Source: Chitinophaga sp. XS-30
GTDB taxonomy: Bacteria > Bacteroidota > Bacteroidia > Chitinophagales > Chitinophagaceae
Direction: 5' to 3'
DNA: 64,000 nt
Assembly: GCF_008086345.1 (NCBI RefSeq)
Contig: NZ_CP043006.1
Span: forward strand, 3,284,032 to 3,348,031
Made by a program: the position numbers and the translations under genes. Shown piece after piece: positions 25,760 through 34,233 of this stretch (positions are counted from its first letter, which is position 1; each line of letters begins with the position of its first letter). The notes beneath the pieces are model-generated. The model saw only the letters and a list, made by a program, of their open reading frames with translations. It searched no databases and was not told the DNA's origin.

Positions 25760-26647
25760 ATGGGCGATAAAAAGCAATTCACCGCCAAAGAACGTAATCC
25801 TTTAAACAGTCTTGATGAATGGGAAGACGCCGTACTGCAGCGTTATCCTGATCCTGAATCCATCGCTTCATCCAAATCCGCAGAGGAGTACCGTAACTAC
25901 GACAACCCGGAAAGGGATACCGTCCGCGAGTTTTACCGGCTGAACCATACGTACCAGACCTATGATTTCGTACAGGAAAAGCGTAACGAATTCCTGCAGT
26001 TCAATAAAAAGGAGATGCCCGTATGGCAGGCATTCGACTTCCTGAACCAGTTGGTAGACGATTCCGATCCGGATACGGACCTGGACCAGTTCCAGCATTT
26101 GCTGCAAACAGCGGAGGCCATCCGCGCGGACGGGCATCCGGACTGGATGGTGCTGGTGGGCCTGATGCATGATATGGGTAAAGTGCTGTGCCTCTTCGGA
26201 GAGCCGCAATGGGCCGTGGTAGGAGATACCTTTCCCGTGGGTTGCGCGTATTCTGACAAAGTGGTGTACCCGGAGTATTTCAGGAACAATCCCGACTACC
26301 AGCATGCCACCTATCAGACACCCACCGGTGTATATGAAGAAGGGTGCGGGCTGCGCAATGTACACATGTCCTGGGGGCACGATGAGTACGTGTACCAGAT
26401 GATGAAAGACCATTTACCTGAACCGGCGCTCTATATGCTGCGATATCACTCATTTTACGCATGGCACCGTGAAGGGGCTTACAGCCAGCTGCTGGATAGC
26501 CACGACCGGGACATGCTGAAATGGGTGAAATTATTCAACCCCTACGATCTGTATTCCAAAAACCCCGTACCGCCGGACTGGAAACAGCTGCGCCCTTATT
26601 ATGAGGAGCTGGTGGCAAAATACCTGCCACGCACACTGAAATTCTGA
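25760..26647 (+). CDS. myo-Inositol oxygenase
   Basis: This 295-residue protein matches myo-inositol oxygenase in length and in its di-iron ligands: His in ADGHPDWM, His-Asp in LMHDMGK near residue 137, His in NVHMSWGHDEY, His in LRYHSFYAWH and Asp in LFNPYDLY. The enzyme uses oxygen to open myo-inositol to D-glucuronate in the cytosol. The family is best known in eukaryotes but occurs in some Bacteroidota. The symporter gene 110 bp downstream probably brings in the substrate, and the divergent LacI probably controls both. Confidence 0.93.
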   Translation: MGDKKQFTAKERNPLNSLDEWEDAVLQRYPDPESIASSKSAEEYRNYDNPERDTVREFYRLNHTYQTYDFVQEKRNEFLQFNKKEMPVWQAFDFLNQLVDDSDPDTDLDQFQHLLQTAEAIRADGHPDWMVLVGLMHDMGKVLCLFGEPQWAVVGDTFPVGCAYSDKVVYPEYFRNNPDYQHATYQTPTGVYEEGCGLRNVHMSWGHDEYVYQMMKDHLPEPALYMLRYHSFYAWHREGAYSQLLDSHDRDMLKWVKLFNPYDLYSKNPVPPDWKQLRPYYEELVAKYLPRTLKF

Positions 26648-26655
26648 TCATGTAA

Positions 26656-26748
26656 ATATGCATTTGTACTGAAGAGCGCTGCAGGGAACTGGCCATGGAA
26701 AACTGGCACCGGAACCAGCTACAGGCATACAACCCGGGATACAACTAA
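26656..26748 (+). pseudogene. Possible C-terminal remnant of a deleted gene
   Basis: The gap between the oxygenase and the symporter holds a 30-codon open stretch ending in TAA. From ATG 26695 it reads MENWHRNQLQAYNPGYN, and the preceding codons (EERCRELA) continue the same helix-like character. It looks more like the end of a larger protein than random spacer, but no family is recognised and there is no start codon upstream of 26695. It could be a leftover from a gene once between the two. Confidence 0.2.
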
Positions 26749-26757
26749 TTAAATTCC

Positions 26758-28389
26758 ATGAATAAATTGCAGCTCGCGGATTACATTGTTTTCTTCATTT
26801 ATTTCATCATCATAGCTGCCTACGGGTACTACGTTTACAGGAAAAAGAAATCGGCTGGCAACAGCGCAACGGACTTCTTTCTGGCGGAAGGAGCTTTAAC
26901 ATGGTGGGCTATCGGCGCTTCGCTGATAGCCTCCAATATTTCGGCCGAGCACTTTATCGGGATGTCCGGTTCCGGTTTTGCGCTCGGCCTTGCCATTTCC
27001 ACTTACGAGTGGATGGCTGCTGCTACGCTGATCATCGTGGCGGTTTTCTTTATCCCGGTGTACCTGAAGAACCGGATCTTCACCATGCCGCAGTTCCTGG
27101 CCAAACGGTACAACAGCAAGGTGAGCACTATCATGGCCGTTTTCTGGCTGCTGGTGTATGTGTTCGTGAACCTGACCTCTATCATTTACCTCGGCTCCCT
27201 GGCCATTGCCTCCATCTCCACCATTCCTTTTGAATGGTGCATTGCGGGGCTGAGCGTTTTTTCGGTGATCGTAACGCTGGGCGGGATGAAGGTGATCGGT
27301 TATACGGATGTGATACAGGTACTGGTGCTGATCGTGGGAGGATTGGTGACCACTTACCTGGCCCTTTCGCTGTTATCGGAGAAATTCGGCTATGGCAGTG
27401 ATATTTTCAAGGGGCTGGCGGTGTTGCGGAAAGAAGCGCCAACCCATTTTCATATGATCTTCGATAGCGATCATGCGTACTATAAAGACCTGCCTGGCCT
27501 GTCTGTACTGATCGGCGGCATGTGGATCAATAACCTGGCTTACTGGGGCTGTAACCAGTACATCACGCAGCGGGCGCTGGGAGCGGACCTCAAGACCGCG
27601 CGCCGCGGCATCCTCTTTGCTGCCTTCCTGAAATTGCTGGTGCCGGTGATCGCCGTACTGCCGGGCATTGTGATGTATGTGCTGCATCAGAACGGGATGT
27701 TCCGGGAGGAGATGCGGGATGCTGCCGGGGTGATCAAGCCGGATCATGCTTATCCCACATTGATGAACCTGCTGCCGCCCGGACTGAAGGGCGTGGCCTT
27801 TGCGGCGCTGACGGCAGCCATCGTGGCATCGCTGGCGGGAAAGGCCAACAGCATCTCCACTATCTTTTCACTCGATATCTACAAAAAGTTCTTCAACAGG
27901 GAAGCATCTGAAAGGCAGCTGGTAACCACAGGCCGCTGGGCCGTGATCGTGGCCATGCTGCTGGCGGCGCTGGTAACGCCTGCGCTGAAGTCGCTGGACC
28001 AGGCTTACCAGTTCATCCAGGAATATGTGGGGTTCATTTCTCCCGGCGTACTGGCTATTTTCCTGCTGGGCTTCTTCTGGAAGCGTACTACGGCCAACGC
28101 TGCACTGACGGGGGCCTTGCTCACCATTCCCATCTCCACGGTGCTGAAGTTCCTGCCGGCATGGACGGCCGGGGCTTTCCCTGATTATCCTTTCCTGGAT
28201 CGTATGTCCATCACCTTTATACTGATCGTGCTGATCATGATCGTCATGAGCCTGACCGCAAAGCGCCCGGTGAGCAGCGGGCAGGTGATCGAAGTGGATA
28301 CTTCGATGTTCCGCGTGACCCCCGGTTTCATTTTTGCATCCGTGATCATTCTTGGCATACTGGCCGCTTTGTACACCGTTTTCTGGTAA
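26758..28389 (+). CDS. Sodium:solute symporter family transporter (SGLT-like, probable inositol/sugar uptake)
   Basis: This 543-residue protein has about 14 membrane segments. It has the SSS-family pattern: FFLAEGALTWWAIGASLIASNISAEHFIGM in the second to third helices, WINNLAYWGCNQYITQRALGA, and AALTAAIVASLAGKANSISTIFSLDIYK. This arrangement is that of SGLT-type sugar and inositol carriers of the inner membrane. Its position after inositol oxygenase makes myo-inositol the best guess for cargo. Its stop codon faces that of the convergent response regulator across three bases inside the palindrome GGTAACGGTTACC. Confidence 0.88.
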   Translation: MNKLQLADYIVFFIYFIIIAAYGYYVYRKKKSAGNSATDFFLAEGALTWWAIGASLIASNISAEHFIGMSGSGFALGLAISTYEWMAAATLIIVAVFFIPVYLKNRIFTMPQFLAKRYNSKVSTIMAVFWLLVYVFVNLTSIIYLGSLAIASISTIPFEWCIAGLSVFSVIVTLGGMKVIGYTDVIQVLVLIVGGLVTTYLALSLLSEKFGYGSDIFKGLAVLRKEAPTHFHMIFDSDHAYYKDLPGLSVLIGGMWINNLAYWGCNQYITQRALGADLKTARRGILFAAFLKLLVPVIAVLPGIVMYVLHQNGMFREEMRDAAGVIKPDHAYPTLMNLLPPGLKGVAFAALTAAIVASLAGKANSISTIFSLDIYKKFFNREASERQLVTTGRWAVIVAMLLAALVTPALKSLDQAYQFIQEYVGFISPGVLAIFLLGFFWKRTTANAALTGALLTIPISTVLKFLPAWTAGAFPDYPFLDRMSITFILIVLIMIVMSLTAKRPVSSGQVIEVDTSMFRVTPGFIFASVIILGILAALYTVFW

Positions 28390-28392
28390 CGG

Positions 28393-29049
28393 TTACCGTT
28401 TGTGCCGCTTTATCTGGTCCCTGATCACATAATGCAGCAGCCCGTAGTGCCCGGAGATATTCAGTTTCTTGGAGATATTATAACGATGGTTTTCCAGCGT
28501 TTTCATACTGATGCCCAGCTCTTTTGATATCTCCTGGGCGGTAAGCCCGTTGGATACCATGCGGTATATCCTGAACTCGGTTTTGCTGAGCTTGTCGGCC
28601 ACTTCGGCGGGTATTTCCACCCTTTGAGGCTCTTTGGCGGCGGATTGCGCGGTAAAGTCCGCTATCATATTGAAGCGCCCCAGGCGTGCTTTAATGCTGG
28701 TGAGCAGATGCTGGTTATTGAAAGGAGCGGGGAGGTAGTCATCTGCTCCCAGGTTCATGGCAAACCGTACATGGTCCCATCCGGGTTTGCCATTGATGAA
28801 GATAAAAGGAATATGGTTGAGGTGCATATTGTTGCGCATTTCAATAAGGAACTGGTGGCTGCTGATATGGTGCAGCTGCATGTCGCATACCACCAGGGCA
28901 GGCATCTCCTGGACGCAGAGGGCAATAACGGGCCCGGCAGAGCTGGCTACCACTGTTTCATAGGGTTGCTGGCGAAGCAGTTGCTCCACCTGCCGGCTAA
29001 TAGCAGGATCATCTTCCAATAATAATATTTTGATGATCTGATCTTTCAT
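28393..29049 (-). CDS. NarL/LuxR-type response regulator with a degenerate receiver
   Basis: ATG at 29049 gives 218 residues; a TTG three codons further upstream is less likely. The receiver keeps the acidic pair (LLEDDPA) and the phospho-acceptor region (VVCDMQL) but reads GADDYLPAPF where nearly all receivers have TKPF, and FIFINGK where a Thr or Ser is expected. The switch Thr and the conserved Lys are thus both missing. The C-terminal LuxR-type helix-turn-helix (LTAQEISKELGISMKTLENHRYNISKKL) is intact. It is an orphan beside the exopolysaccharide leader and could act there, perhaps without normal phosphorylation. Confidence 0.85.
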   Translation of the reverse strand: MKDQIIKILLLEDDPAISRQVEQLLRQQPYETVVASSAGPVIALCVQEMPALVVCDMQLHHISSHQFLIEMRNNMHLNHIPFIFINGKPGWDHVRFAMNLGADDYLPAPFNNQHLLTSIKARLGRFNMIADFTAQSAAKEPQRVEIPAEVADKLSKTEFRIYRMVSNGLTAQEISKELGISMKTLENHRYNISKKLNISGHYGLLHYVIRDQIKRHKR

Positions 29050-30030
29050 TCTCTTCAATTGCCCCCAAAAGAAGGCCCTTCAGCCTGGTACGGATATGGT
29101 AATGCCCAGGCGTTTGTAATGGAAACCCTGTTTGTAACTAACGCCGTCCCGCATGCCGGAGCAGGCGGGAAACTAGTAATGTAGACAACAATAGCCTCTG
29201 AAGAATGAACGCAGTTGTTTATGCCCGGTCGTTGTACCTCTCATATACAACAGGCTATAGCCTGGCCGGTGTTCGTGTCAATCATATCTCTCAGTATTGT
29301 CGGTGTATCCGAGGTGTTGCTTCGGTATCAATTCGTTTATTGTCTTTTTTTAATGGATCAGCCCGTCTGCCGGTCACAGCTTCGCCTGGCTGGAATAGCC
29401 GGACGGCAGCCTTTCGGGCCGTTTTTTGTCAGCTTATGGAATAACTTCCGGTAACAGGAGGAATCCCGAGTAACTATACTTTGCATTTTGTCTTGTACAG
29501 GAGTTGAATAGGACCATGGTTACTGTTCATATAAACTGGATTAAGCACACTCGGCGGAGGTTATCCGGCTCAGCAATATTCACCGCGCCATTTGCCTGAA
29601 ATGGCAAGCGGTTGGTATGCAGACACCAGTTCCCGGGAGTGAGGGGTTTTGCAGCTAGATAAGGCTAAAGTTTTTGGGTGTTTCGCCAGAGATTTTGTCG
29701 TCAGCATCTGATTGTTTTCCCTGAGGATCTTAATTTCCTGCGAGATGAACCGGTTTACATATGGACGAATAGTATATAGTATACCATTGATCCGGGGTTC
29801 CTGCTCGCATTGGCTAATACTCCATAGGTATGATTCGGGGGCAAAATAGAAAAAAAACTGGCAGAATGTCAAATACTAGTTTCGGAAAAAATGGAATCCG
29901 GAGCCGGGAACCTTCCCGGCACTGGTCGTTTTGTGCTGAATAGTCCTGATTATGAAGTAAAAGCAGGAACCCCTGAAGGTGATAAATTTTTATACCTGTT
30001 TTAAATATTCCCTGCCCCTGGACCGGAAAT

Positions 30031-30046
30031 TGGGTGATTTCACCCA
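30031..30046. promoter_or_regulatory. Palindromic operator candidate TGGGTGATTTCACCCA
   Basis: Two perfect 7-bp inverted arms surround TT, followed 7 bp later by a weaker repeat of the same type (AGGG-TAGAAT-CCCT). It lies about 75 bp before a weak -7-like element (GATCTTTG, 30118-30125) and 440 bp before the first exopolysaccharide gene. It may bind a regulator of that operon. Confidence 0.4.
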
Positions 30047-30225
30047 GTTTTAAGGGTAGAATCCCTCATTTATTCCCGCATATCCCGGCTTCTCCCGTTT
30101 TTTGAATCCTGCCTTGCGATCTTTGCGTTGTGATACGAACATTCCTGCTTTTTAAGGTCACCGTATCGCCCATAGCCTATACAAAGATCTTTTATTATAA
30201 CCATTCCTATCATGACCATCCCGGT

Positions 30226-30310
30226 GGGGGCTGACGAAAAATGAATCCAAGGCCTTTCCCAGGCTCCGTTTTTTAACCACATGTCAGCAAACGATATGCA
30301 GTCAGCCCCC
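30226..30310 (+). promoter_or_regulatory. Candidate structured leader RNA of the exopolysaccharide operon
   Basis: GGGGGCTGAC (30226-30235) and GTCAGCCCCC (30301-30310) are perfect inverted copies 65 bp apart. Inside the loop, GGCCT and AGGCT can pair (one G-U) around TTCCC, and six T residues follow at 30269-30274, so a small terminator-like hairpin is nested there. GTCAGC occurs again at 30283-30288 as an alternative partner for the left arm. A GGGAA/TTCCC hairpin follows at 30313-30325. The layout would suit attenuation or antitermination, but this is unproven. Confidence 0.35.
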
Positions 30311-30484
30311 CAAGGGAACTTTTCCCGGTCATTTTCATTTTAACCGACCTCTTTATTGACAAGCCTCTTTTTTATCCGTAATGAATTCATATGCCTGGCA
30401 GCAGCGACATCAGGACATGAGCTGGCTGTATCCGATCGGGCCTCAAATGGTTAATTGTGAAAATTAATACTACCTGTTTTTTGT

Positions 30485-31876
30485 ATGCAAACTCCTTACC
30501 TCTATTCCCTTAGATTTATACTGGCGGTAAGGGACCTGCTGTTGGTGAATACTGCTTTTTTTGTTGCCTGTTATCTTACCAGCAATTTATATCCGGGCAT
30601 TGCTGTGCAGGCTTACTTTCCTTACCAGGTGGCAGCTTCTTTGTTATGGCTGTTTTCCGCCAACTGGTCCGGCGTATATGGCCAGGGCAGAACGCAGCAT
30701 TACAAACAGGTACATCGTTCTACCTGGCGTTGCACGGTGCTGCATTTTACCCTGGCAGCCGTATATGTGGCCTTTTCGAAGGATGAGATATTATCCCGCT
30801 CTTTTATCGTGACGTTTTATGCCAGCCTGCTATCGTTTTTCCTGTTGATCCGCCTCGCGGGCACCCATATCGAGCAGCTGCTTTCCCGTCGTTTCAGAAT
30901 ATACAAAAGCGTGGCCGTGCTGGGGCGCAATCGTACCGGCGCCCGATTGGCGTCTTATTTCATGGAGCATCACAAACAATACAAGTTTGAAGGCTTCCTG
31001 GACGACAATTACAGCAAGCTGATAGAGCGGGACGGGGCCATTATGGTATCTAACGGCGACCAGATCCGCAAGGTGGCGGAAGGCGGCCATACGGATGTGT
31101 ATGTATCGCTCGCGCCGGAAAGGATGGCGCAGGCACAGATACTCATGGAAGAAGCAGAGCGCCAGTGCGTGAGGCTGAAGTTTGTGCTGGACCTTGAAGA
31201 GAAACTGGGCGAGCCTTTCGAGATCAACTACATGGGAGACTTTCCCGTGATCAGCCTCCGGCGGGAACCGCTGGAAGATATGCAGAACCGTTTCAAGAAG
31301 CGGGTGGTGGATGTGCTGCTCAGCTTTGCGGTGCTGGTATGCATCATGAGCTGGCTGTACCCTCTGCTGGCCGTATTGATCAAACTGCAGAGCCGCGGCC
31401 CTGTACTGTTCCGGCAGCAGCGCACGGGCAGGAACAACCGGCCTTTCTATTGTTATAAATTCCGGAGCATGCGGCTGAATAAAGATAGTGATACGCTGCA
31501 GGCCAGTAAAGATGACAACCGCATCACGCCCATCGGGCGTTTTATGCGTAAATACAGTCTTGATGAATTCCCGCAGTTCCTGAATGTGCTGATAGGGAAT
31601 ATGAGCATCACCGGCCCGCGCCCCCATATGCTGAAACATACGGAACAATACAGCACTATCATCAACCGCTTCATGGTACGTCATTACCTGAAACCCGGCA
31701 TTACCGGCTGGGCGCAGGTGAATGGCCTGCGTGGCGAAACGCGCGACCCGCGGTTGATGGAACGCCGCGTGGAGCATGATCTCTGGTATATGGAAAACTG
31801 GTCGCTCTGGCTGGATCTGAAAATAATCTGCAAAACCGTGATCAACCTGTTCAGGGGAGAGGAGAACGCACATTGA
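30485..31876 (+). CDS. Undecaprenyl-phosphate sugar phosphotransferase (WcaJ-like)
   Basis: This 463-residue protein has four N-terminal membrane segments, a central Rossmann-like CoA-binding region (KSVAVLGRNRTGARLASYF) and a C-terminal bacterial sugar transferase domain with its own membrane helix. The C-terminal domain shows the family motifs SRGPVLFRQQRTGRNNRPF, CYKFRSMR, SLDEFPQFLNVLIGNMSITG and KPGITGWAQVNGLRG. It transfers a sugar-1-phosphate, commonly glucose or galactose, from UDP-sugar to undecaprenyl phosphate and so starts each repeat unit. It is the first gene of the operon. Confidence 0.93.
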   Translation: MQTPYLYSLRFILAVRDLLLVNTAFFVACYLTSNLYPGIAVQAYFPYQVAASLLWLFSANWSGVYGQGRTQHYKQVHRSTWRCTVLHFTLAAVYVAFSKDEILSRSFIVTFYASLLSFFLLIRLAGTHIEQLLSRRFRIYKSVAVLGRNRTGARLASYFMEHHKQYKFEGFLDDNYSKLIERDGAIMVSNGDQIRKVAEGGHTDVYVSLAPERMAQAQILMEEAERQCVRLKFVLDLEEKLGEPFEINYMGDFPVISLRREPLEDMQNRFKKRVVDVLLSFAVLVCIMSWLYPLLAVLIKLQSRGPVLFRQQRTGRNNRPFYCYKFRSMRLNKDSDTLQASKDDNRITPIGRFMRKYSLDEFPQFLNVLIGNMSITGPRPHMLKHTEQYSTIINRFMVRHYLKPGITGWAQVNGLRGETRDPRLMERRVEHDLWYMENWSLWLDLKIICKTVINLFRGEENAH

Positions 31877-31893
31877 TCCCTACAACTATCGAT

Positions 31894-32601
31894 ATGAGAA
31901 AAAGTCTACTATTCTTTTTAACGCTTCCTTGTCTGCTGCTGGCATCTTCACTGCATGCCCAGTATTACTATAATGAGCGGTTCGGCTATGCCTTTTCGGA
32001 AAAGCTCAGCTTTCATGCGGGAACGCAGGGGCTGGGCATGGCTTTGTCATTTCCCCTGGGACAGCGGGCGGCCATCCGTTTCGGCGGCAGCGTGCTGCCG
32101 TTCAATACCCGCTTGAACAGTGTGATCGGCAGTTATAATATCCGCTCCAAAGCCCGTGCGGAGATGTATAATTTTCACCTGATGCTGGACTGGGCACCCT
32201 TCCCCGAGGCCACCACCCTCTGGTCAAAATTCATTGCCACCGGAGGGCTGGCATACTTCTTTAAAGCCAGCGCGAGGGTAGACAGTCATCTGAAAGACAA
32301 TTATTTCTATGGCGATATCGAAGTGCCGAAAGAAGATGTTGGCATGCTGCGCACAGAGATCAACTGGAAAAACAAACTGGCGCCCTATGCCGGCATCGGC
32401 CTGCATCAGCTGTATATCAGCGAACGCTGGAGCCTGGGTGTTTCCCTGGGCACTTACTATATGACGGCTCCCCCTGAAGTAAAGATGACCGGCACCCATC
32501 TGCTCGCCGGTAATGAAGTGAATGAAGGGACGCTTACGCGCAATATGAGCAGTTACCGTTGGTGGCCGGTATTACAGATCGCCCTCAGCCATGATTTTTA
32601 A
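31894..32601 (+). CDS. Outer-membrane beta-barrel-like protein of the exopolysaccharide operon
   Basis: ATG 31894 gives 235 residues with a clear signal peptide (LLFFLTLPCLLLASSLHAQ). The remainder alternates polar and hydrophobic residues in beta-strand manner with frequent aromatic ends and terminates in IALSHDF, a C-terminal Phe typical of outer-membrane barrels. No named family is recognised. Position after the initiating transferase and before the export genes suggests a role in secretion or surface attachment of the polymer. Confidence 0.68.
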   Translation: MRKSLLFFLTLPCLLLASSLHAQYYYNERFGYAFSEKLSFHAGTQGLGMALSFPLGQRAAIRFGGSVLPFNTRLNSVIGSYNIRSKARAEMYNFHLMLDWAPFPEATTLWSKFIATGGLAYFFKASARVDSHLKDNYFYGDIEVPKEDVGMLRTEINWKNKLAPYAGIGLHQLYISERWSLGVSLGTYYMTAPPEVKMTGTHLLAGNEVNEGTLTRNMSSYRWWPVLQIALSHDF

Positions 32602-32610
32602 AAAGACATT

Positions 32611-34233
32611 ATGAGATATCAACTTTACATTTTATTGCTGGCCTTTTCACTTTTGCAGTGCCAGAACCCGCTGCAGGATGTTGAAATACAGGTCAGCACA
32701 GACATTATCAGGTATTCCATGCTGCTGCAGGTGGAGGATGGCAATGGCAACCCGGTGAACGATCTCACCGTGGCCATCAATGGTCCTGATGCAGAGAGCA
32801 TTTACAACCTTGCCGGCACCCGCACATTCGTACTGCAGGGCGGCGTGCTGGGGCTTGGTGTGCATCCCCGCAATGATCCCGGGGAAGACCGCCCCCTGAT
32901 GTTCGATGTAACATTGAGCGGCAACGGTTACCTCAGCCAGAACATCCCCATGATCATCTACAAGGGGCAGCTGCAACAGATCAGGAGAGCGGATGTGCTG
33001 AATATCAGCAAGGCCCCCGCGGGCATTGCCGTAGCCACGCCTTCAGCGCCGTTGCAGGGGGGCACCACTGCCACGGATGTAACGGTGGAAACGGCGGCAC
33101 AGAACGGCGCCGCGGAAATCACGACCGTTACCGTACCGCAGGCAACCGTATTCTTTGATGCCGCAGGCAACCAGCTTGCCGGCAGCCAGCTGAACGCGGT
33201 GATCGCACATGTGGACCCCTCCAAACCTTCCGCACTGACCATGTTTCCCGGCGGAAGCCTCACCGCCGCCGGCGTGCAGGCGCAAGGCGGTAATATGGCC
33301 GGTACCTTCATTCCCGCGGGACTGGCCAGCATAGACATGTCCATAGGCGGTGTGGGCGTAAAGCAGTTCAACCAGCCGGTGAGTGTAGCCATACAGGTAG
33401 ATCCGGCATTCACCAATCTCAATACCGGCAGTGTTATCAAGGCCGGCGACCTGCTGGGCATCTACAGCTACGAAACGGCTACCGGGTTATGGAAGTACGA
33501 GCAGGATGCGCCGGTGCAGCTTGTCAATGGCAAGCTGACCGTAGCATTCGGCACCACCCACCTCACCTGGTTCATGGCCGGGAATTTTGTGGCCAGTTGC
33601 CCGTTTTTCCGTACGGTGGCATTGACCGGCACATGGCTGACACCGGGTATCAAATATCCCATGACCATTGAAGCGATGGTGGGCGGCAAAGTGGTCGCCG
33701 CTATAAATGCGGATATCAGCGTGGCGGAGAACCAGGTGAAGCTGGAAAATTTGCCGGAACAGGGCGTGAGTGTGCGGGTAAAGAACGAGAATGGCGAAAT
33801 ACTGGCCACATCGGCCCTGTCAGGCTCCTGCGGTTCCCTGAATACCATTACCCTGGCCAGGCCGGGCATTGTCAATAAAAAAGTGACCATGCAGCTGCAT
33901 GTGCGCTGTCCCAATAACGTAGCCGCCATAGGCGTGCTGCCCACATTCTACCTGTATTACCGCCTGGCCAGGCCTACAAGCGATGTATCCGGCTACAAGC
34001 TGCTGGGCGTTGTGGAAAAAGGTTTCATATCCACCACCGCGCTCACGCCCGGTGCGGTAAGTTATGATTTCAAGGCCGTATGGGGAGACCAGGTGAAGTA
34101 TGCGCACAATAAAACGGTGGCCGCCGATAATACGGCTACGGTAGGGGATGGGGAAGGCGAGCTGATCGGTGAGATCGATCCGGCCAACAACCTGCAGCTG
34201 TTACAGGAAAAATGTAAAGAATTCGGATTGTGA
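32611..34233 (+). CDS. Large secreted lipoprotein of unknown function in the exopolysaccharide operon
   Basis: This 540-residue protein has a signal ending in FSLLQC (Cys17), so it is probably a lipoprotein. The N-terminal part (SMLLQVEDGNGNPVNDLTVAING) resembles a carboxypeptidase-regulatory or Ig-like beta-sandwich, and the middle is rich in Ala, Thr, Val and Gly. Two Cys residues (VASCPFF, SGSCGS) and a third (VRCPNN) occur in the C-terminal half. No catalytic motif is seen. It may anchor or guide the polymer at the surface. It overlaps the next gene by four bases (GTGA). Confidence 0.6.
   Translation: MRYQLYILLLAFSLLQCQNPLQDVEIQVSTDIIRYSMLLQVEDGNGNPVNDLTVAINGPDAESIYNLAGTRTFVLQGGVLGLGVHPRNDPGEDRPLMFDVTLSGNGYLSQNIPMIIYKGQLQQIRRADVLNISKAPAGIAVATPSAPLQGGTTATDVTVETAAQNGAAEITTVTVPQATVFFDAAGNQLAGSQLNAVIAHVDPSKPSALTMFPGGSLTAAGVQAQGGNMAGTFIPAGLASIDMSIGGVGVKQFNQPVSVAIQVDPAFTNLNTGSVIKAGDLLGIYSYETATGLWKYEQDAPVQLVNGKLTVAFGTTHLTWFMAGNFVASCPFFRTVALTGTWLTPGIKYPMTIEAMVGGKVVAAINADISVAENQVKLENLPEQGVSVRVKNENGEILATSALSGSCGSLNTITLARPGIVNKKVTMQLHVRCPNNVAAIGVLPTFYLYYRLARPTSDVSGYKLLGVVEKGFISTTALTPGAVSYDFKAVWGDQVKYAHNKTVAADNTATVGDGEGELIGEIDPANNLQLLQEKCKEFGL

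Larger units (their letters stand above)
29050..30484. other. 1.4-kb non-coding region before the exopolysaccharide operon
   Basis: No credible protein gene is seen. The short open frames (29205-29444 plus, 29570-29872 minus, 30070-30282 minus) lack recognisable motifs and start signals. The region is less GC-rich than its neighbours and contains several short perfect inverted repeats: GCCATTT/AAATGGC near 29590, GCCGGGAA/TTCCCGGC at 29903-29920, TGGGTGA/TCACCCA at 30031-30046 and a 10-bp pair at 30226-30310. It probably holds the promoter and a long leader of the operon at 30485. Confidence 0.6.

Noticed and set aside
29205..29454. Two overlapping 79-codon plus-strand frames
   Set aside because: Composition unlike the neighbouring genes, no start signal, no recognisable motif.
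29570..29872. 100-codon minus-strand open frame in the exopolysaccharide leader region
   Set aside because: A segment (KILRENNQMLTTKSL) briefly resembled a transposase OrfA zipper, but nothing else of a transposase or terminal repeats is present.
29903..29920. GCCGGGAACCTTCCCGGC as a terminator
   Set aside because: A perfect 8-bp arm pair but with a two-base loop and no T tract in either direction; kept only as an unexplained repeat.
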